Positions 44,262-53,458 of a stretch of DNA of 64,000 nucleotides are shown here, in pieces. The position numbers were made by a program, and so were the translations under genes. Below the pieces are notes generated by a model. It was not told the origin of the DNA and made no database searches. It was given only the letters and a program-made list of their open reading frames with translations. This stretch comes from Pedobacter helvus (GTDB lineage Bacteria > Bacteroidota > Bacteroidia > Sphingobacteriales > Sphingobacteriaceae), in contig NZ_SRMP01000007.1 of assembly GCF_005925325.1 (NCBI RefSeq), forward strand, positions 1 through 64,000, read 5' to 3'. The first letter of the stretch is position 1. Each line of letters opens with the position of its first letter.

Positions 44262-44872
44262 TATTTAAAGGTTTTGCTAATCAACAATCTGTATTTTTTC
44301 TCCAGCTCCATGATTTCAGAAAAATGTGCTCTTTTAAGTGCTTCACTTATAGAAGACTGGCTTCTACCCGAAATTTTAGCAATCTTATCCTGGTTTTCAT
44401 TTTGGTTTTCGATGGTTTGTTTTACAACTTCAGAAGCAATGGGGCTCCAACTGTCCATCGCAATTAATGCTAATTTGAAGTATAGGTTCATGTCTTCGTC
44501 AAACTCAGTTGACGGACTTTTTATTGCTAGATTTACCTTGCTGCTTTTCAATCCATCGAAGCTCTCGCCCGAATTGATATAGGCTTCTCCATTAGCTTCA
44601 GTTACTTTACTTGTAAGCAAATTAACTTTCTCACCTAAACCAATACTTAACCTCACATCTGCACCTTTAATGGTTCGCATACATGCTTTAATGTATACCG
44701 ATGTTAGGAATGCCTGTTGCGATGGTAATTCGATCTGAAAACTATCGCCCCTAAAAATTTCCCATTTGGTATTTTTTTGTGGCATAGCCGATAAAGCTTC
44801 CTTTAAAGTCTCCATCCATAATAGTGGTAGCTCTCTCGAATTGACGATATCTCCTGTAATAACTGCAATCAT
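44261..44872 (-). CDS. SatD-family protein: cyclase-like N-terminal fold plus C-terminal helix-turn-helix
   Basis: 203 residues. The N-terminal part resembles the class III nucleotidyl cyclase palm: TGDIVNSR (Asp8, compare FxDIxxST), FRGDSFQIEL (Asp43, compare GDx) and VRLSIGLGE (about residue 74). The spacing is shorter than in true cyclases (35 rather than about 44 residues), and I infer similarity only. Residues 161-182 (QDKIAKISGRSQSSISEALKRA) look like a helix-turn-helix. Six TATCGG/CCGATA half-sites begin 8 bp upstream of its ATG, so autoregulation is likely. The name SatD is by family recognition. Confidence 0.8.
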   Translation of the reverse strand: MIAVITGDIVNSRELPLLWMETLKEALSAMPQKNTKWEIFRGDSFQIELPSQQAFLTSVYIKACMRTIKGADVRLSIGLGEKVNLLTSKVTEANGEAYINSGESFDGLKSSKVNLAIKSPSTEFDEDMNLYFKLALIAMDSWSPIASEVVKQTIENQNENQDKIAKISGRSQSSISEALKRAHFSEIMELEKKYRLLISKTFK

Positions 44873-44880
44873 AATTCTAA

Positions 44881-44957
44881 TATCGGCAAAAAAGCCGATA
44901 AATCAAATTATCGGCTAAATACCCGATAATTGAGAATATCGGCTAAATAACCGATAA
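44881..44957. promoter_or_regulatory. Array of six alternating TATCGG/CCGATA half-sites (operator)
   Basis: Half-sites: TATCGGC 44881-44887, GCCGATAA 44894-44901, TTATCGGC 44908-44915, CCGATAA 44923-44929, TATCGGC 44937-44943, CCGATAA 44951-44957. Successive half-sites are inverted and 13-15 bp apart; they make three palindromes spaced about 28 bp. The array lies between the SatD start (44872) and the divergent exonuclease start (45000), so it may control both. The SatD-like protein's helix-turn-helix is the obvious candidate binder. Confidence 0.75.
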
Positions 44958-44999
44958 TCATTTTTAAAACTATAGTTTACAATAAGCGTTATACAAAAT

Positions 45000-46037
45000 A
45001 TGCCGTTAATACAATTTACAAATAAGGGAATTTATTGCAAGCAAGGCGATTTCTACATTGATCCATGGCGACCAGTTGATAAAGCTGTGATTACACATGG
45101 CCATGCAGACCATGCCAAATGGGGTAATAAAAGCTATTTATGTCATACCTTAACCAAACCTATTTTAGAAGAAAGGTATGGTTTGTACGATAACGTAGAA
45201 ACGCTTACCTACAATCAGCAAATTGATATCAACGGCGTAAAACTAAGCATGTTCCCTGCCGGGCATGTCATTGGTTCGGCACAAATCAGATTGGAGTACA
45301 AAGGAGAAATTGTAGTGGTATCAGGGGATTACAAAACAGAATATGACGGTATCAGCACTGCTTTTGAGCCTGTTAAATGTCATACATTCGTATCTGAAAG
45401 CACTTTCGGTTTACCTATTTACAAATGGCAACCACAACAATTCATCTTCGAAAATATTGATAGTTGGATAGCAGACAACCACACTAAAAACAAAACCAGT
45501 GTGTTAGTAGCCTACAGTCTGGGAAAAGCACAAAGGTTAATACAAAATCTGAAAAGCGATTATCCAATATTTGTACACCGAACCATTGCTGCATTAAATG
45601 AAGCTTTTAAACGAGCTGGCGTTGAACTACCTTCTACAACGCAAATTAACCCCGAAATTAAAAAAGACGAACTTCAAAAAGGCATTGTGATTGTTCCACC
45701 TGCACTTGCAGACAGCAAATGGATCAAGAGTTTAACCAACCCAGCTGTTGGTATTTGCAGCGGATGGATGGCGGTTAGAGCTGGCCGAAGATGGCGTAGC
45801 GCCGATGCCGGCTTTGCCTTGAGCGACCATGCAGATTGGCCAGGACTTTTAAACGCCATTAAAGCTACCGAAGCAGAAAAAGTAATGGTAACTCACGGAA
45901 GCACAGCAATTTTCAGTCGTTACTTAAACGAAATCGGTATTGAAGCCGAAGAAGTGAAAACACAATATGGAGATGAAGAAGCAGAAGAGAAAATAGAAGC
46001 CAGTGCCGAAGAAAAGACCACAGAAAAGCAAATATAG
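45000..46037 (+). CDS. Ligase-associated DNA damage response exonuclease (metallo-beta-lactamase fold)
   Basis: A 345-residue metallo-beta-lactamase/beta-CASP-like nuclease. The zinc motif is THGHADHAKWG (His33, His35, Asp37, His38), with AGHVIGSAQI, VVVSGDYKTE and FALSDHADWPGLL following; the C-terminus is an acidic tail (about 320-345). It degrades DNA ends and is part of a repair set with a ligase (4 bp downstream), a helicase and PdeM. It is transcribed divergently from the SatD gene. Confidence 0.9.
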   Translation: MPLIQFTNKGIYCKQGDFYIDPWRPVDKAVITHGHADHAKWGNKSYLCHTLTKPILEERYGLYDNVETLTYNQQIDINGVKLSMFPAGHVIGSAQIRLEYKGEIVVVSGDYKTEYDGISTAFEPVKCHTFVSESTFGLPIYKWQPQQFIFENIDSWIADNHTKNKTSVLVAYSLGKAQRLIQNLKSDYPIFVHRTIAALNEAFKRAGVELPSTTQINPEIKKDELQKGIVIVPPALADSKWIKSLTNPAVGICSGWMAVRAGRRWRSADAGFALSDHADWPGLLNAIKATEAEKVMVTHGSTAIFSRYLNEIGIEAEEVKTQYGDEEAEEKIEASAEEKTTEKQI

Positions 46038-46040
46038 AGG

Positions 46041-47636
46041 ATGAAACGTTTTGCACAGTTGATACAAGAATTAGAGTTAAGCAACAAAACCAACGATAAA
46101 ATTGAGGCTTTGGTGACTTATTTTAACGAAGCCGACGAACGCGACAAACCTTATGTAATTGCAATGTTTACTGGCAAACGCCCTAAACGCCCTATAACTA
46201 CTACCTTGATTAAACAATGGGCGATAGAATTGAGTGGCATCCCAGAATGGTTATTTACCGAAAGCTACCACAGTGTTGGCGATTTAAGTGAAACTATAGC
46301 CTTGGTACTTCCCGCTGCGGAACACAACATAGATAAACCGCTTCATCGATGGATTACAGAACTTGCAGCACTTCAAGGCAAAACTGATGAAGAGAAAAAA
46401 GATTACATCCTTAACTCATGGAATAGCTTAGCTACACAAGAGCGCTTTATTTTTAACAAGCTAATTTCTGGTAACTTCCGCATCGGTGTATCAAATAAAA
46501 TGTTGGTGAATGCCATTGCCAAGCAAAGTGAACAAGATGCCAATAAAATCATGCATAGCATTATGGGAAAGTGGCAACCTCAGGAAATTACCTATCAGGA
46601 TTTAACTGCTGGCGCCCATGTAAATACTGACAATTCTTGGCCTTACCCGTTTTGTTTAGCCTATGCGATAGATACTGAACCAGAAAACTTAGGTGCTACA
46701 ACTGATTGGCAAGCAGAGTGGAAATGGGATGGCATTCGTGGACAAATCGTAAAACGCAACGGAGAGTTATTCATTTGGAGCCGTGGTGAAGAGTTAGTGA
46801 CCGACCAATTTCCTGAGCTTCATTTCCTTAAAGAAGAGTTGCCCGATGGAATTGTTTTAGATGGAGAAATACTTGCAGTAAAAGACGGAAAAGTACTTTC
46901 ATTTAGCACCTTACAACAAAGACTAAACAGAAAAACTATTAATAAAAGTCAGTTAGATAATGCGCCAATTGGCTTTTACACTTACGATATTTTGGAATAT
47001 GAGGGTAAGGATATCAGAACCACTGTTTTAGCCAAACGAAGAGAAATTTTGGAAAAGATAATCAATAAATTAAGCACAAAATCTATAGTTGTATTATCTC
47101 CTGTTATTCAATTTAAAAACTGGCAGGAACTAGCTGAAATTAGAGAAAGAGCTAGAGAGATCAATAGTGAAGGAATTATGTTAAAGCATATGAACTCTAT
47201 TTTTCATGCTGGTAGAAAACGTGGTGACTGGTGGAAATGGAAAATTAACCCTTACACTGTAGATACCGTGATGATTTATGCACAAAAAGGTAGCGGACGA
47301 AGGGCAAATTTCTATACCGACTACACTTTTGCCGTCCGAGACGGAGAAAAACTAATTACTATCGCAAAGGCCTACTCCGGGTTAACAGATAAGGAAATAA
47401 AGGAAGTAAACAGCTTCGTGAACAAGAACGCGATGGAGAAATTTGGCCCAGTACGCACGGTGAAACCCGAACTAGTTTTTGAAATTGCCTTCGAAGGCAT
47501 CGCAGAAAGCAAAAGACATAAAGCTGGTTTAGCATTACGCTTCCCTCGCATTGCTCGTTGGCGAAAAGATAAAAAAGCAGATGAAATTAATACGCTGGAT
47601 GATTTGAGGCAACTGCTAGATGCAGCTTCCTTATAA
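46041..47636 (+). CDS. ATP-dependent DNA ligase (ligase-associated repair set)
   Basis: A 531-residue ATP-dependent DNA ligase. The nucleotidyl-transfer Lys228 is in EWKWDGIRGQIV (KxDG-like), followed by FIWSRGEEL, VLDGEILAV, SEGIMLKH and GDWWKWKIN, the ligase motifs III to V. The N-terminal domain is helical DNA-binding. This is separate from the replicative NAD-dependent LigA. It starts 3 bp after the exonuclease stop and its end overlaps the convergent OMP-like gene by 6 bp. Confidence 0.93.
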   Translation: MKRFAQLIQELELSNKTNDKIEALVTYFNEADERDKPYVIAMFTGKRPKRPITTTLIKQWAIELSGIPEWLFTESYHSVGDLSETIALVLPAAEHNIDKPLHRWITELAALQGKTDEEKKDYILNSWNSLATQERFIFNKLISGNFRIGVSNKMLVNAIAKQSEQDANKIMHSIMGKWQPQEITYQDLTAGAHVNTDNSWPYPFCLAYAIDTEPENLGATTDWQAEWKWDGIRGQIVKRNGELFIWSRGEELVTDQFPELHFLKEELPDGIVLDGEILAVKDGKVLSFSTLQQRLNRKTINKSQLDNAPIGFYTYDILEYEGKDIRTTVLAKRREILEKIINKLSTKSIVVLSPVIQFKNWQELAEIRERAREINSEGIMLKHMNSIFHAGRKRGDWWKWKINPYTVDTVMIYAQKGSGRRANFYTDYTFAVRDGEKLITIAKAYSGLTDKEIKEVNSFVNKNAMEKFGPVRTVKPELVFEIAFEGIAESKRHKAGLALRFPRIARWRKDKKADEINTLDDLRQLLDAASL

Positions 47637-48311
47637 TTTAAATGATATTCCAACACCTAAGTTAACCATTTCAATCTTTTGCGAACTAGGTGCACTAGTT
47701 GCAACATTTCCGCTAGACTGAGTAACTTCAAACTTTGGGTTAGCATTCCCATAATCCGCAATGATTCTCAATCCAATATCCGAGGTTACCTCATAATTAA
47801 ATCCTAAACCAAACAACATTCCAAAAGAGCTCGCCCCAACAGATTCTTGGGTACTGCTCCCATTAAAACTTCCAGATATATTGATTTTTACCTCTGGTGA
47901 ACTAGTATATTGATACCCCCCAATTGCCCTAGCGATAAAATTAAGCCGATTAGTAAGTTGAGGCATATAGCTAAAGCCCGCAAATAAATTAGCATTCTTC
48001 CAATTTGTGGTAGACATATTTAACGAAGAACCAGTTGGCGCACCATATTCAAAATCAATCCCATGAATACTTCCACTTAATCTACCAGTCACATAAATAT
48101 CTTTTGCTAATTGGTAATCATATTCTACAGCTAAAAAAGCACCCAGTTTTGCTAAACCAGCTTTAGGATTATCACTAAACTTATTACCGAAATCAGCTAT
48201 CGGAAAACTGGGACCCGCTAAAATGTTTATAACAGATTTCTTTGAGTTTTGAGCAAATAAAGAAGTAGTAGAGATTAATAATATTGATGCAATGAGAACT
48301 GATAATTTCAT
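47631..48311 (-). CDS. Outer-membrane beta-barrel protein (porin-like)
   Basis: 226 residues with a signal peptide (MKLSVLIASILLISTTSLFAQ). The remainder alternates hydrophobic and polar residues in strands with aromatic girdles: AFLAVEYDYQLAKDIYVTGRLSGSIHG, NLFAGFSYMPQLTNRLNFIARAIGGYQY, FGMLFGLGFNYEVTSDIGLRIIADYG, ending with KIEMVNLGVGISFKL. This fits an eight-stranded outer-membrane beta-barrel. It interrupts the repair genes between ligase and helicase, on the opposite strand, and probably has nothing to do with them. Confidence 0.85.
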   Translation of the reverse strand: MKLSVLIASILLISTTSLFAQNSKKSVINILAGPSFPIADFGNKFSDNPKAGLAKLGAFLAVEYDYQLAKDIYVTGRLSGSIHGIDFEYGAPTGSSLNMSTTNWKNANLFAGFSYMPQLTNRLNFIARAIGGYQYTSSPEVKINISGSFNGSSTQESVGASSFGMLFGLGFNYEVTSDIGLRIIADYGNANPKFEVTQSSGNVATSAPSSQKIEMVNLGVGISFKL

Positions 48312-48416
48312 AATAGTTTATTTTCGACTAAAATACTACTATTCATAAAAATGGCAAATTTTGATTTAAATAATTAAATTATCTTAACCTTTTGTGTGCA
48401 TTATTGTTTATGAATT

Positions 48417-50867
48417 ATGCAAAAAACCAAAGGCTACAAGCAAATCATTTCTTGGCTAAAAGCCGATAAAAGGAAACCTTTCGATTTTCAGAAAGAGACT
48501 TGGCAATATTACCTGGATGGCTATAGTGGTTTGGTTAATGCACCAACTGGTTTCGGTAAAACTTTTTCAGTTTTTTTAGCCGTCGTTATTGAAGGATTAA
48601 ATCAACCAAAGCCAGTTAAAGGCTTGCAAATAATATGGATTACTCCGCTCCGCTCCTTAGCTAAAGACATTGCCAGAGCCATGCGTGAAGTGCTAGAAGC
48701 ATTGGGTTTAGATTGGCTTGTTGGTGTAAGAAATGGTGATACCTCGCAAGCAGAGAAACTACAACAAAAGAAAGCAATGCCCGAAATATTGCTCATTACT
48801 CCCGAAAGCTTACATCTCCTACTAGCTCAAAAAGGCTCCTCTACTTTATTCAAAAACCTGCAGTGCATTGTTGCAGATGAGTGGCACGAACTGTTAGGAA
48901 GCAAACGAGGCGTGATGGTTGAACTTGCTATATCTAGAATTAAAGGATTACAAAAAGCTAATGGGCAAGAACAGTTAAGAGTATGGGGCATTTCGGCAAC
49001 TATTGGTAATATTCAAGAAGCCTTAGATGTAATTGTTCCAGAAGAAAACACCAAGAAGATTATTGTAAGAGCTCAGTTAGAAAAGAAAATCGAGATCAAA
49101 ACCATCTTACCTGATACGATTGAAACACTACCTTGGGCTGGTCATTTGGGTTTGAAATTAGCGCAAAAGCTTATTCCAATCATCAATAAAAGTAGAACAA
49201 CCCTAATTTTTATTAATACTCGCGGTCAATCAGAAATTTGGTATCAGCACCTGCTGGATATTGAACCAGATTTAGCGGGACGAATAGCTATCCACCATGG
49301 ATCCATAGATTTTGAGTTGCGTAACTGGATTGAAGACAGCTTGCACAATGGTTTGCTAAAAGCAGTAATTACCACTTCGTCATTAGATTTAGGGGTCGAC
49401 TTTAAACCCGTAGATACAGTTGTGCAAATAGGTTCTCCGAAAGGTGTTGCCCGTTTTTTACAACGTGCTGGCCGTTCAGGACATTCGCCACACGAAGTTT
49501 CTAAAATTTACTTCTTACCTACTCATGCTTTGGAAATTGTAGAAGCGGCTGCCATTAAAGAGGCCGCAAGAGAAAATAATATCGAAAGCAGAGAGCCATT
49601 TGTCATGGTTTTCGATACGCTAATCCAGTACTTGGTTACCTTAGCTGTTGGCGACGGATTTGACGACAAAGTCATTTACCAAGAAATCATTAAAACCAAT
49701 GCTTTCAAAGAACTGTTACCCGAAGAATGGTCTTGGGCAATGCAATTTATTACTTCAGGTGGAGATAGCTTAACCGCTTATAATGAATTCAAAAAAGTAG
49801 TAAAAGATGAAGATGGATTGTGGAAAGTAAAAAGTAGGCAGATCGCTATGCGACACAGGCTACACATCGGAACCATTGTAAGCGATGCCATGCTAAAAGT
49901 GAAATTTTTAAGCGGCGGCTACATTGGTATGGTAGAGGAATATTTTGTTTCTAAAATCAAAGCTGGCGATAGCTTCATATTGGCCGGGCGAGTATTGGAA
50001 TTTGTGCAGATCAAAGATATGACTGTGATCGTTCGTCGGAGTAAGCAAAAGAAAGCCATGTCGCCAAGTTGGTTAGGAGGCAGATTACCATTGTCGTCTA
50101 ATTTAGGTGCAGTTTTGCGTAAGAAATATAATGAAGTATTGGACAAAACACATCAGGACGAAGAGCTCGATGTAGTTTATCCTTTGTTTTTAACCCAACA
50201 AGAACGTTCACATGTGCCCAAAAGCGATGAATTACTGATCGAAATGATCAACAATCGTGAAGGCTTTCATTTATTTGCCTACCCGTTTGAAGGAAGGTTA
50301 GTACATGAAATTCTAGGTGCTTTAGTAGCTTATCGACTAAGTAAGTTAGTTCCAATCACGTTTTCCATCGCTATGAATGATTACGGTTTTGAGCTATTGA
50401 GCGATACTGAAATACCGATGGATGATAGCATTGCCTACGAAGTATTCTCCCCTAAAAATCTAGCCGAAGACATCACGCTTAGCATCAACTCTACAGAAAT
50501 GGCGAGGAGAAAATTCAGGGATATTGCCTGTATTTCTGGTTTGGTTTTTCAAGGTTATCCTGGAAAATATGTAAAGAATAAACATTTGCAATCGAGTGCT
50601 GGCTTATTTTTTAATGTATTTAACGATTTTGACAAACACAATCTGCTACTGAGACAGGCTTACGAAGAAGTTTTTTATCAGCAATTAGAAGAACCTCGTT
50701 TAGCTGCCGCATTACACCGTATTCAAAATAGCAATATCATCATCACCTATCCAAAGCGGTTCACGCCATTATCTTTCCCTATTAAGGTAGATAGCTTAAG
50801 AGCTAACATGAGCTCTGAAGAGCTAGAACAGCGCATAGAAAGAATGAAAAAGGAAGTTTTTAAATAG
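48417..50867 (+). CDS. Ligase-associated DNA damage response DEXH-box helicase (Lhr-core type)
   Basis: An 816-residue superfamily 2 helicase. Walker A is NAPTGFGKT (Lys48), motif II is DEWH (Asp154 to His157), ISATIGNIQEALD is motif III, TTSSLDLGVDF motif V and GVARFLQRAGRSGH motif VI. The C-terminal half has the Lhr-core winged-helix and DUF-type regions. Lhr-core proteins unwind 3'-tailed DNA. Together with exonuclease, ligase and PdeM it makes a four-protein repair set; here it lies 780 bp past the ligase with an unrelated gene in between. Confidence 0.93.
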   Translation: MQKTKGYKQIISWLKADKRKPFDFQKETWQYYLDGYSGLVNAPTGFGKTFSVFLAVVIEGLNQPKPVKGLQIIWITPLRSLAKDIARAMREVLEALGLDWLVGVRNGDTSQAEKLQQKKAMPEILLITPESLHLLLAQKGSSTLFKNLQCIVADEWHELLGSKRGVMVELAISRIKGLQKANGQEQLRVWGISATIGNIQEALDVIVPEENTKKIIVRAQLEKKIEIKTILPDTIETLPWAGHLGLKLAQKLIPIINKSRTTLIFINTRGQSEIWYQHLLDIEPDLAGRIAIHHGSIDFELRNWIEDSLHNGLLKAVITTSSLDLGVDFKPVDTVVQIGSPKGVARFLQRAGRSGHSPHEVSKIYFLPTHALEIVEAAAIKEAARENNIESREPFVMVFDTLIQYLVTLAVGDGFDDKVIYQEIIKTNAFKELLPEEWSWAMQFITSGGDSLTAYNEFKKVVKDEDGLWKVKSRQIAMRHRLHIGTIVSDAMLKVKFLSGGYIGMVEEYFVSKIKAGDSFILAGRVLEFVQIKDMTVIVRRSKQKKAMSPSWLGGRLPLSSNLGAVLRKKYNEVLDKTHQDEELDVVYPLFLTQQERSHVPKSDELLIEMINNREGFHLFAYPFEGRLVHEILGALVAYRLSKLVPITFSIAMNDYGFELLSDTEIPMDDSIAYEVFSPKNLAEDITLSINSTEMARRKFRDIACISGLVFQGYPGKYVKNKHLQSSAGLFFNVFNDFDKHNLLLRQAYEEVFYQQLEEPRLAAALHRIQNSNIIITYPKRFTPLSFPIKVDSLRANMSSEELEQRIERMKKEVFK

Positions 50868-51100
50868 TGTAATTGTGGCTGTTTCATTAGCCGAACGTTT
50901 AAAAAAGCGAAAATCCATTTTCAATTTCAAAAAACAGTTTTAAAGGTTTTACAAAAATCATTTTATAGAAAAATAAATGGTAATTGTTAGTAAATTAGCC
51001 GCATGTTAACCACAACAAAGAGCCATCACATATATTTGTCAAATTCTACTTTCCGCTCATAAAATGATGTTTAAATAAATTTCCATTTTAATAATGTACC

Positions 51101-51108
51101 TATATTTG
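51101..51108 (+). promoter_or_regulatory. Candidate -7 box of the glucokinase-gnd transcript
   Basis: TATATTTG matches TAnnTTTG and lies 25 bp before the ATG at 51134. A weak TTTC is 17 bp upstream. Confidence 0.45.
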
Positions 51109-51133
51109 ATTATCATCAACTTAAAGAGCTAGC

Positions 51134-51886
51134 ATGTCGGTAAAGAAAATCTCAAAAAAAGGAAACGTACTCACTATAGATATTGGCGGAACAAACATTA
51201 AAGCTTGTATCTTAGACGACAACGGTAAAATCATCACCGATTATATTTCTGATTCTACTCCGAAAAATGCTGGTCCGGCTGATGTGATCACAACCATTAA
51301 AAAGCTAACTAGTGATCTAAAAGATTTCGAAAAAGTTTCTGTAGGTTTTCCAGGCTATGTAAGAGATGGTGTGGTGCAAACAGCGCCAAATTTAGGAGAA
51401 AACAAATGGTCTAACATAGATTTAGCAGATCAAATCAGTGCTTTATTCAACAAGCCAGTTAGACTTGTTAACGATGCCGACTTACAAGGCTTAGGGATAG
51501 TTAAAGGCAAAGGCTTAGAAATCGTATTTACACTAGGAACTGGTTTTGGTACTGCCCTGCTATTTGACGGAGATTTACTGCCACACTTTGAGTTGGCACA
51601 TTTACCCATCACTAAAGGCGAAAGCTACGATGAATACATCGGTAAAGTTGGCTTCGAAAAAGTGGGTAAAGAAGAATGGAATGAACGATTGAAATATATC
51701 ATCGAGATCTATAAAACTGTTTTCAACTACGATGTGCTTTACATTGGTGGTGGAAACTCAGCAAACATTAATTTTAAGCTAGACCATAATATCAAAATTG
51801 TATCTAATCAAGATGGTATTAAAGGTGGCGCCAAACTTTGGAAAGTCAAAGAGAAGTTTTTGGTTTGCACCAACTTACATGATTAA
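51134..51886 (+). CDS. ROK-family sugar kinase, polyphosphate glucokinase-like
   Basis: A 250-residue ROK kinase, length and motifs as in polyphosphate/ATP glucokinases. The phosphate-binding loop is LTIDIGGTNIKACIL (Asp16), the catalytic Asp is about 114 in LVNDADLQG, and TLGTGFGTALLFDG and FELAHLPI follow. It would feed glucose 6-phosphate directly into the zwf-pgl-gnd pathway encoded next to it (gnd follows by 35 bp). Whether polyphosphate or ATP is the donor cannot be decided from sequence. Confidence 0.88.
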   Translation: MSVKKISKKGNVLTIDIGGTNIKACILDDNGKIITDYISDSTPKNAGPADVITTIKKLTSDLKDFEKVSVGFPGYVRDGVVQTAPNLGENKWSNIDLADQISALFNKPVRLVNDADLQGLGIVKGKGLEIVFTLGTGFGTALLFDGDLLPHFELAHLPITKGESYDEYIGKVGFEKVGKEEWNERLKYIIEIYKTVFNYDVLYIGGGNSANINFKLDHNIKIVSNQDGIKGGAKLWKVKEKFLVCTNLHD

Positions 51887-51921
51887 CAATAAATTTAATA
51901 AACACCAATAATCATATATAC

Positions 51922-53340
51922 ATGAGCACTACAAATAGCACCTACAGTTTCGGCATGATTGGTTTAGGAACCATGGGCAGAAACCTTCTATTGAATATGG
52001 CCGATCACGGTTTTTCTGTAACTGGGCACGACAAGAGCGAGAAAATGCTTGCTTTATTGGAAGAAGAAGGTAAGGCGCATAACCTAAAGGGATTTGCCAA
52101 GGTAGAAGATTTTATTGATAGCCTACAATCTCCAAGAACCATCATTTTATTAGTGCCAGCTGGTAAAATTGTAGATGACGTGATTGCTGAAATTACGCCA
52201 TTGTTAAGTGAGGGCGATATCATCATCGATAGTGGAAACTCATACTATACAGATACAACCAGAAGATCTCAGGAACTGAAAGAAAAAGGTTTCCATTTCT
52301 TTGGAATGGGAATTTCTGGTGGTGAGGAAGGTGCACGTTTCGGACCTAGCTTAATGCCAGGTGGCGAAAAAGCAGCTTACAGCGTAGTTAAAGATTTGTT
52401 AGAAGCTGTTTCGGCAAAAGTAAACGGTGAGCCTTGCGTTGCTTACATTGGTCCGGGTGCCGCTGGCCACTTTGTGAAAATGACACACAATGGTATCGAA
52501 TACGCCATTATGCAGTTATTGGCCGAGACTTATGATATTCTTAAAAATGGTTTAGGCTATAATAATGCTCAAATCCAACAAGTATTCGAAAAATGGAATA
52601 ACGGTCGTTTGAAATCATTCTTAATGGAAATTACTAAAGATGTATTTTTATTTAAGGATGAAAAAACTGGCAACTTGTTAGTAGACGAAATCAAAGATCA
52701 AGCTAAATCTAAAGGCACTGGTAAATGGACTTCGCAAATTGCGATGGACGTTGAAGTTCCTTTAAATACCATCGATGCTTCGGTAGCGGGAAGAAACCTT
52801 TCTAAATTGAAAGATTTACGTGTAGAGCTAGAAGGTTCTTTCGGTAAAGCGGCTCAAATTGAAAACAAAGAAGGGTTTGAAGCTCAATTAGAAGAAGCGT
52901 TTTACTTCGCCATGGTATCTGCTTATGCGCAAGGAATGCACCTGTTATGGAAAGCTTCAGAAGAATATGGTTACGAACTAAACCTAGCAGAAATTGCGAA
53001 GATTTGGAGAGGTGGCTGTATCATTCGTGCAGAGTTTTTACAAGACATTTACGAGGCTTACCAAAAGAATGCCAATTTGCAGCACTTGTACCAAGACGCA
53101 GCTATCCAACAAAAACTCCAAACTGGGTTGAAAGACACAAGAAAGGTAATTGCTTCTGCTGTTACTGCTGGTATTGCTGTTCCTTGTTACGCAGCGGCTA
53201 TCACTTATTTCGATACGTTGAAAACAGGTAGAATGCCATCAAACTTGATCCAAGCACAACGTGATTATTTTGGAGCGCATACTTTTGAGCGTATTGATAG
53301 TGAAGGTGTATTTCACGCAGAATGGAATAAATTAAGTTAA
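51922..53340 (+). CDS. gnd: 6-phosphogluconate dehydrogenase, decarboxylating
   Basis: A 472-residue 6PGDH. The Rossmann motif is MIGLGTMGRNLLLNMADHG; IIIDSGNSYYTDT and GMGISGGEEGARFGPSLMPGG hold the substrate-binding Ser/Gly loop, and KMTHNGIEYAIMQLLAE carries the catalytic Lys. It oxidises 6-phosphogluconate to ribulose 5-phosphate and CO2 with NADP reduction. It sits between the glucokinase and zwf, in an oxidative pentose phosphate cluster. Confidence 0.96.
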   Translation: MSTTNSTYSFGMIGLGTMGRNLLLNMADHGFSVTGHDKSEKMLALLEEEGKAHNLKGFAKVEDFIDSLQSPRTIILLVPAGKIVDDVIAEITPLLSEGDIIIDSGNSYYTDTTRRSQELKEKGFHFFGMGISGGEEGARFGPSLMPGGEKAAYSVVKDLLEAVSAKVNGEPCVAYIGPGAAGHFVKMTHNGIEYAIMQLLAETYDILKNGLGYNNAQIQQVFEKWNNGRLKSFLMEITKDVFLFKDEKTGNLLVDEIKDQAKSKGTGKWTSQIAMDVEVPLNTIDASVAGRNLSKLKDLRVELEGSFGKAAQIENKEGFEAQLEEAFYFAMVSAYAQGMHLLWKASEEYGYELNLAEIAKIWRGGCIIRAEFLQDIYEAYQKNANLQHLYQDAAIQQKLQTGLKDTRKVIASAVTAGIAVPCYAAAITYFDTLKTGRMPSNLIQAQRDYFGAHTFERIDSEGVFHAEWNKLS

Positions 53341-53368
53341 AAGTAAAAATTCAAAAGTAAAAAATGAA

Positions 53369-53428
53369 CTAGCCACAAATGCAAGAATGATTTCTTTAAA
53401 AATTTGATAATCTGTGTATCTGTGGCAA
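53369..53428. repeat. GCCACA/TCTGTGGC dispersed inverted element upstream of zwf
   Basis: CTAGCCACAAATGCAAGA (53369-53386) and ATCTGTGTATCTGTGGC (53410-53425) form inverted arms, similar to the copy at 38681-38800. It occupies most of the gnd/zwf gap. Confidence 0.55.
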
Positions 53429-53458
53429 AAAATAAAGCATAAAAACGAGCTTTAAAAC

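Noticed and set aside
44881..44957. Possible CRISPR-like array at the TATCGG repeats
   Set aside because: Half-sites are 7-8 bases, alternate in orientation and have 6-9 base spacers, so it is an operator, not CRISPR. No cas genes are present.
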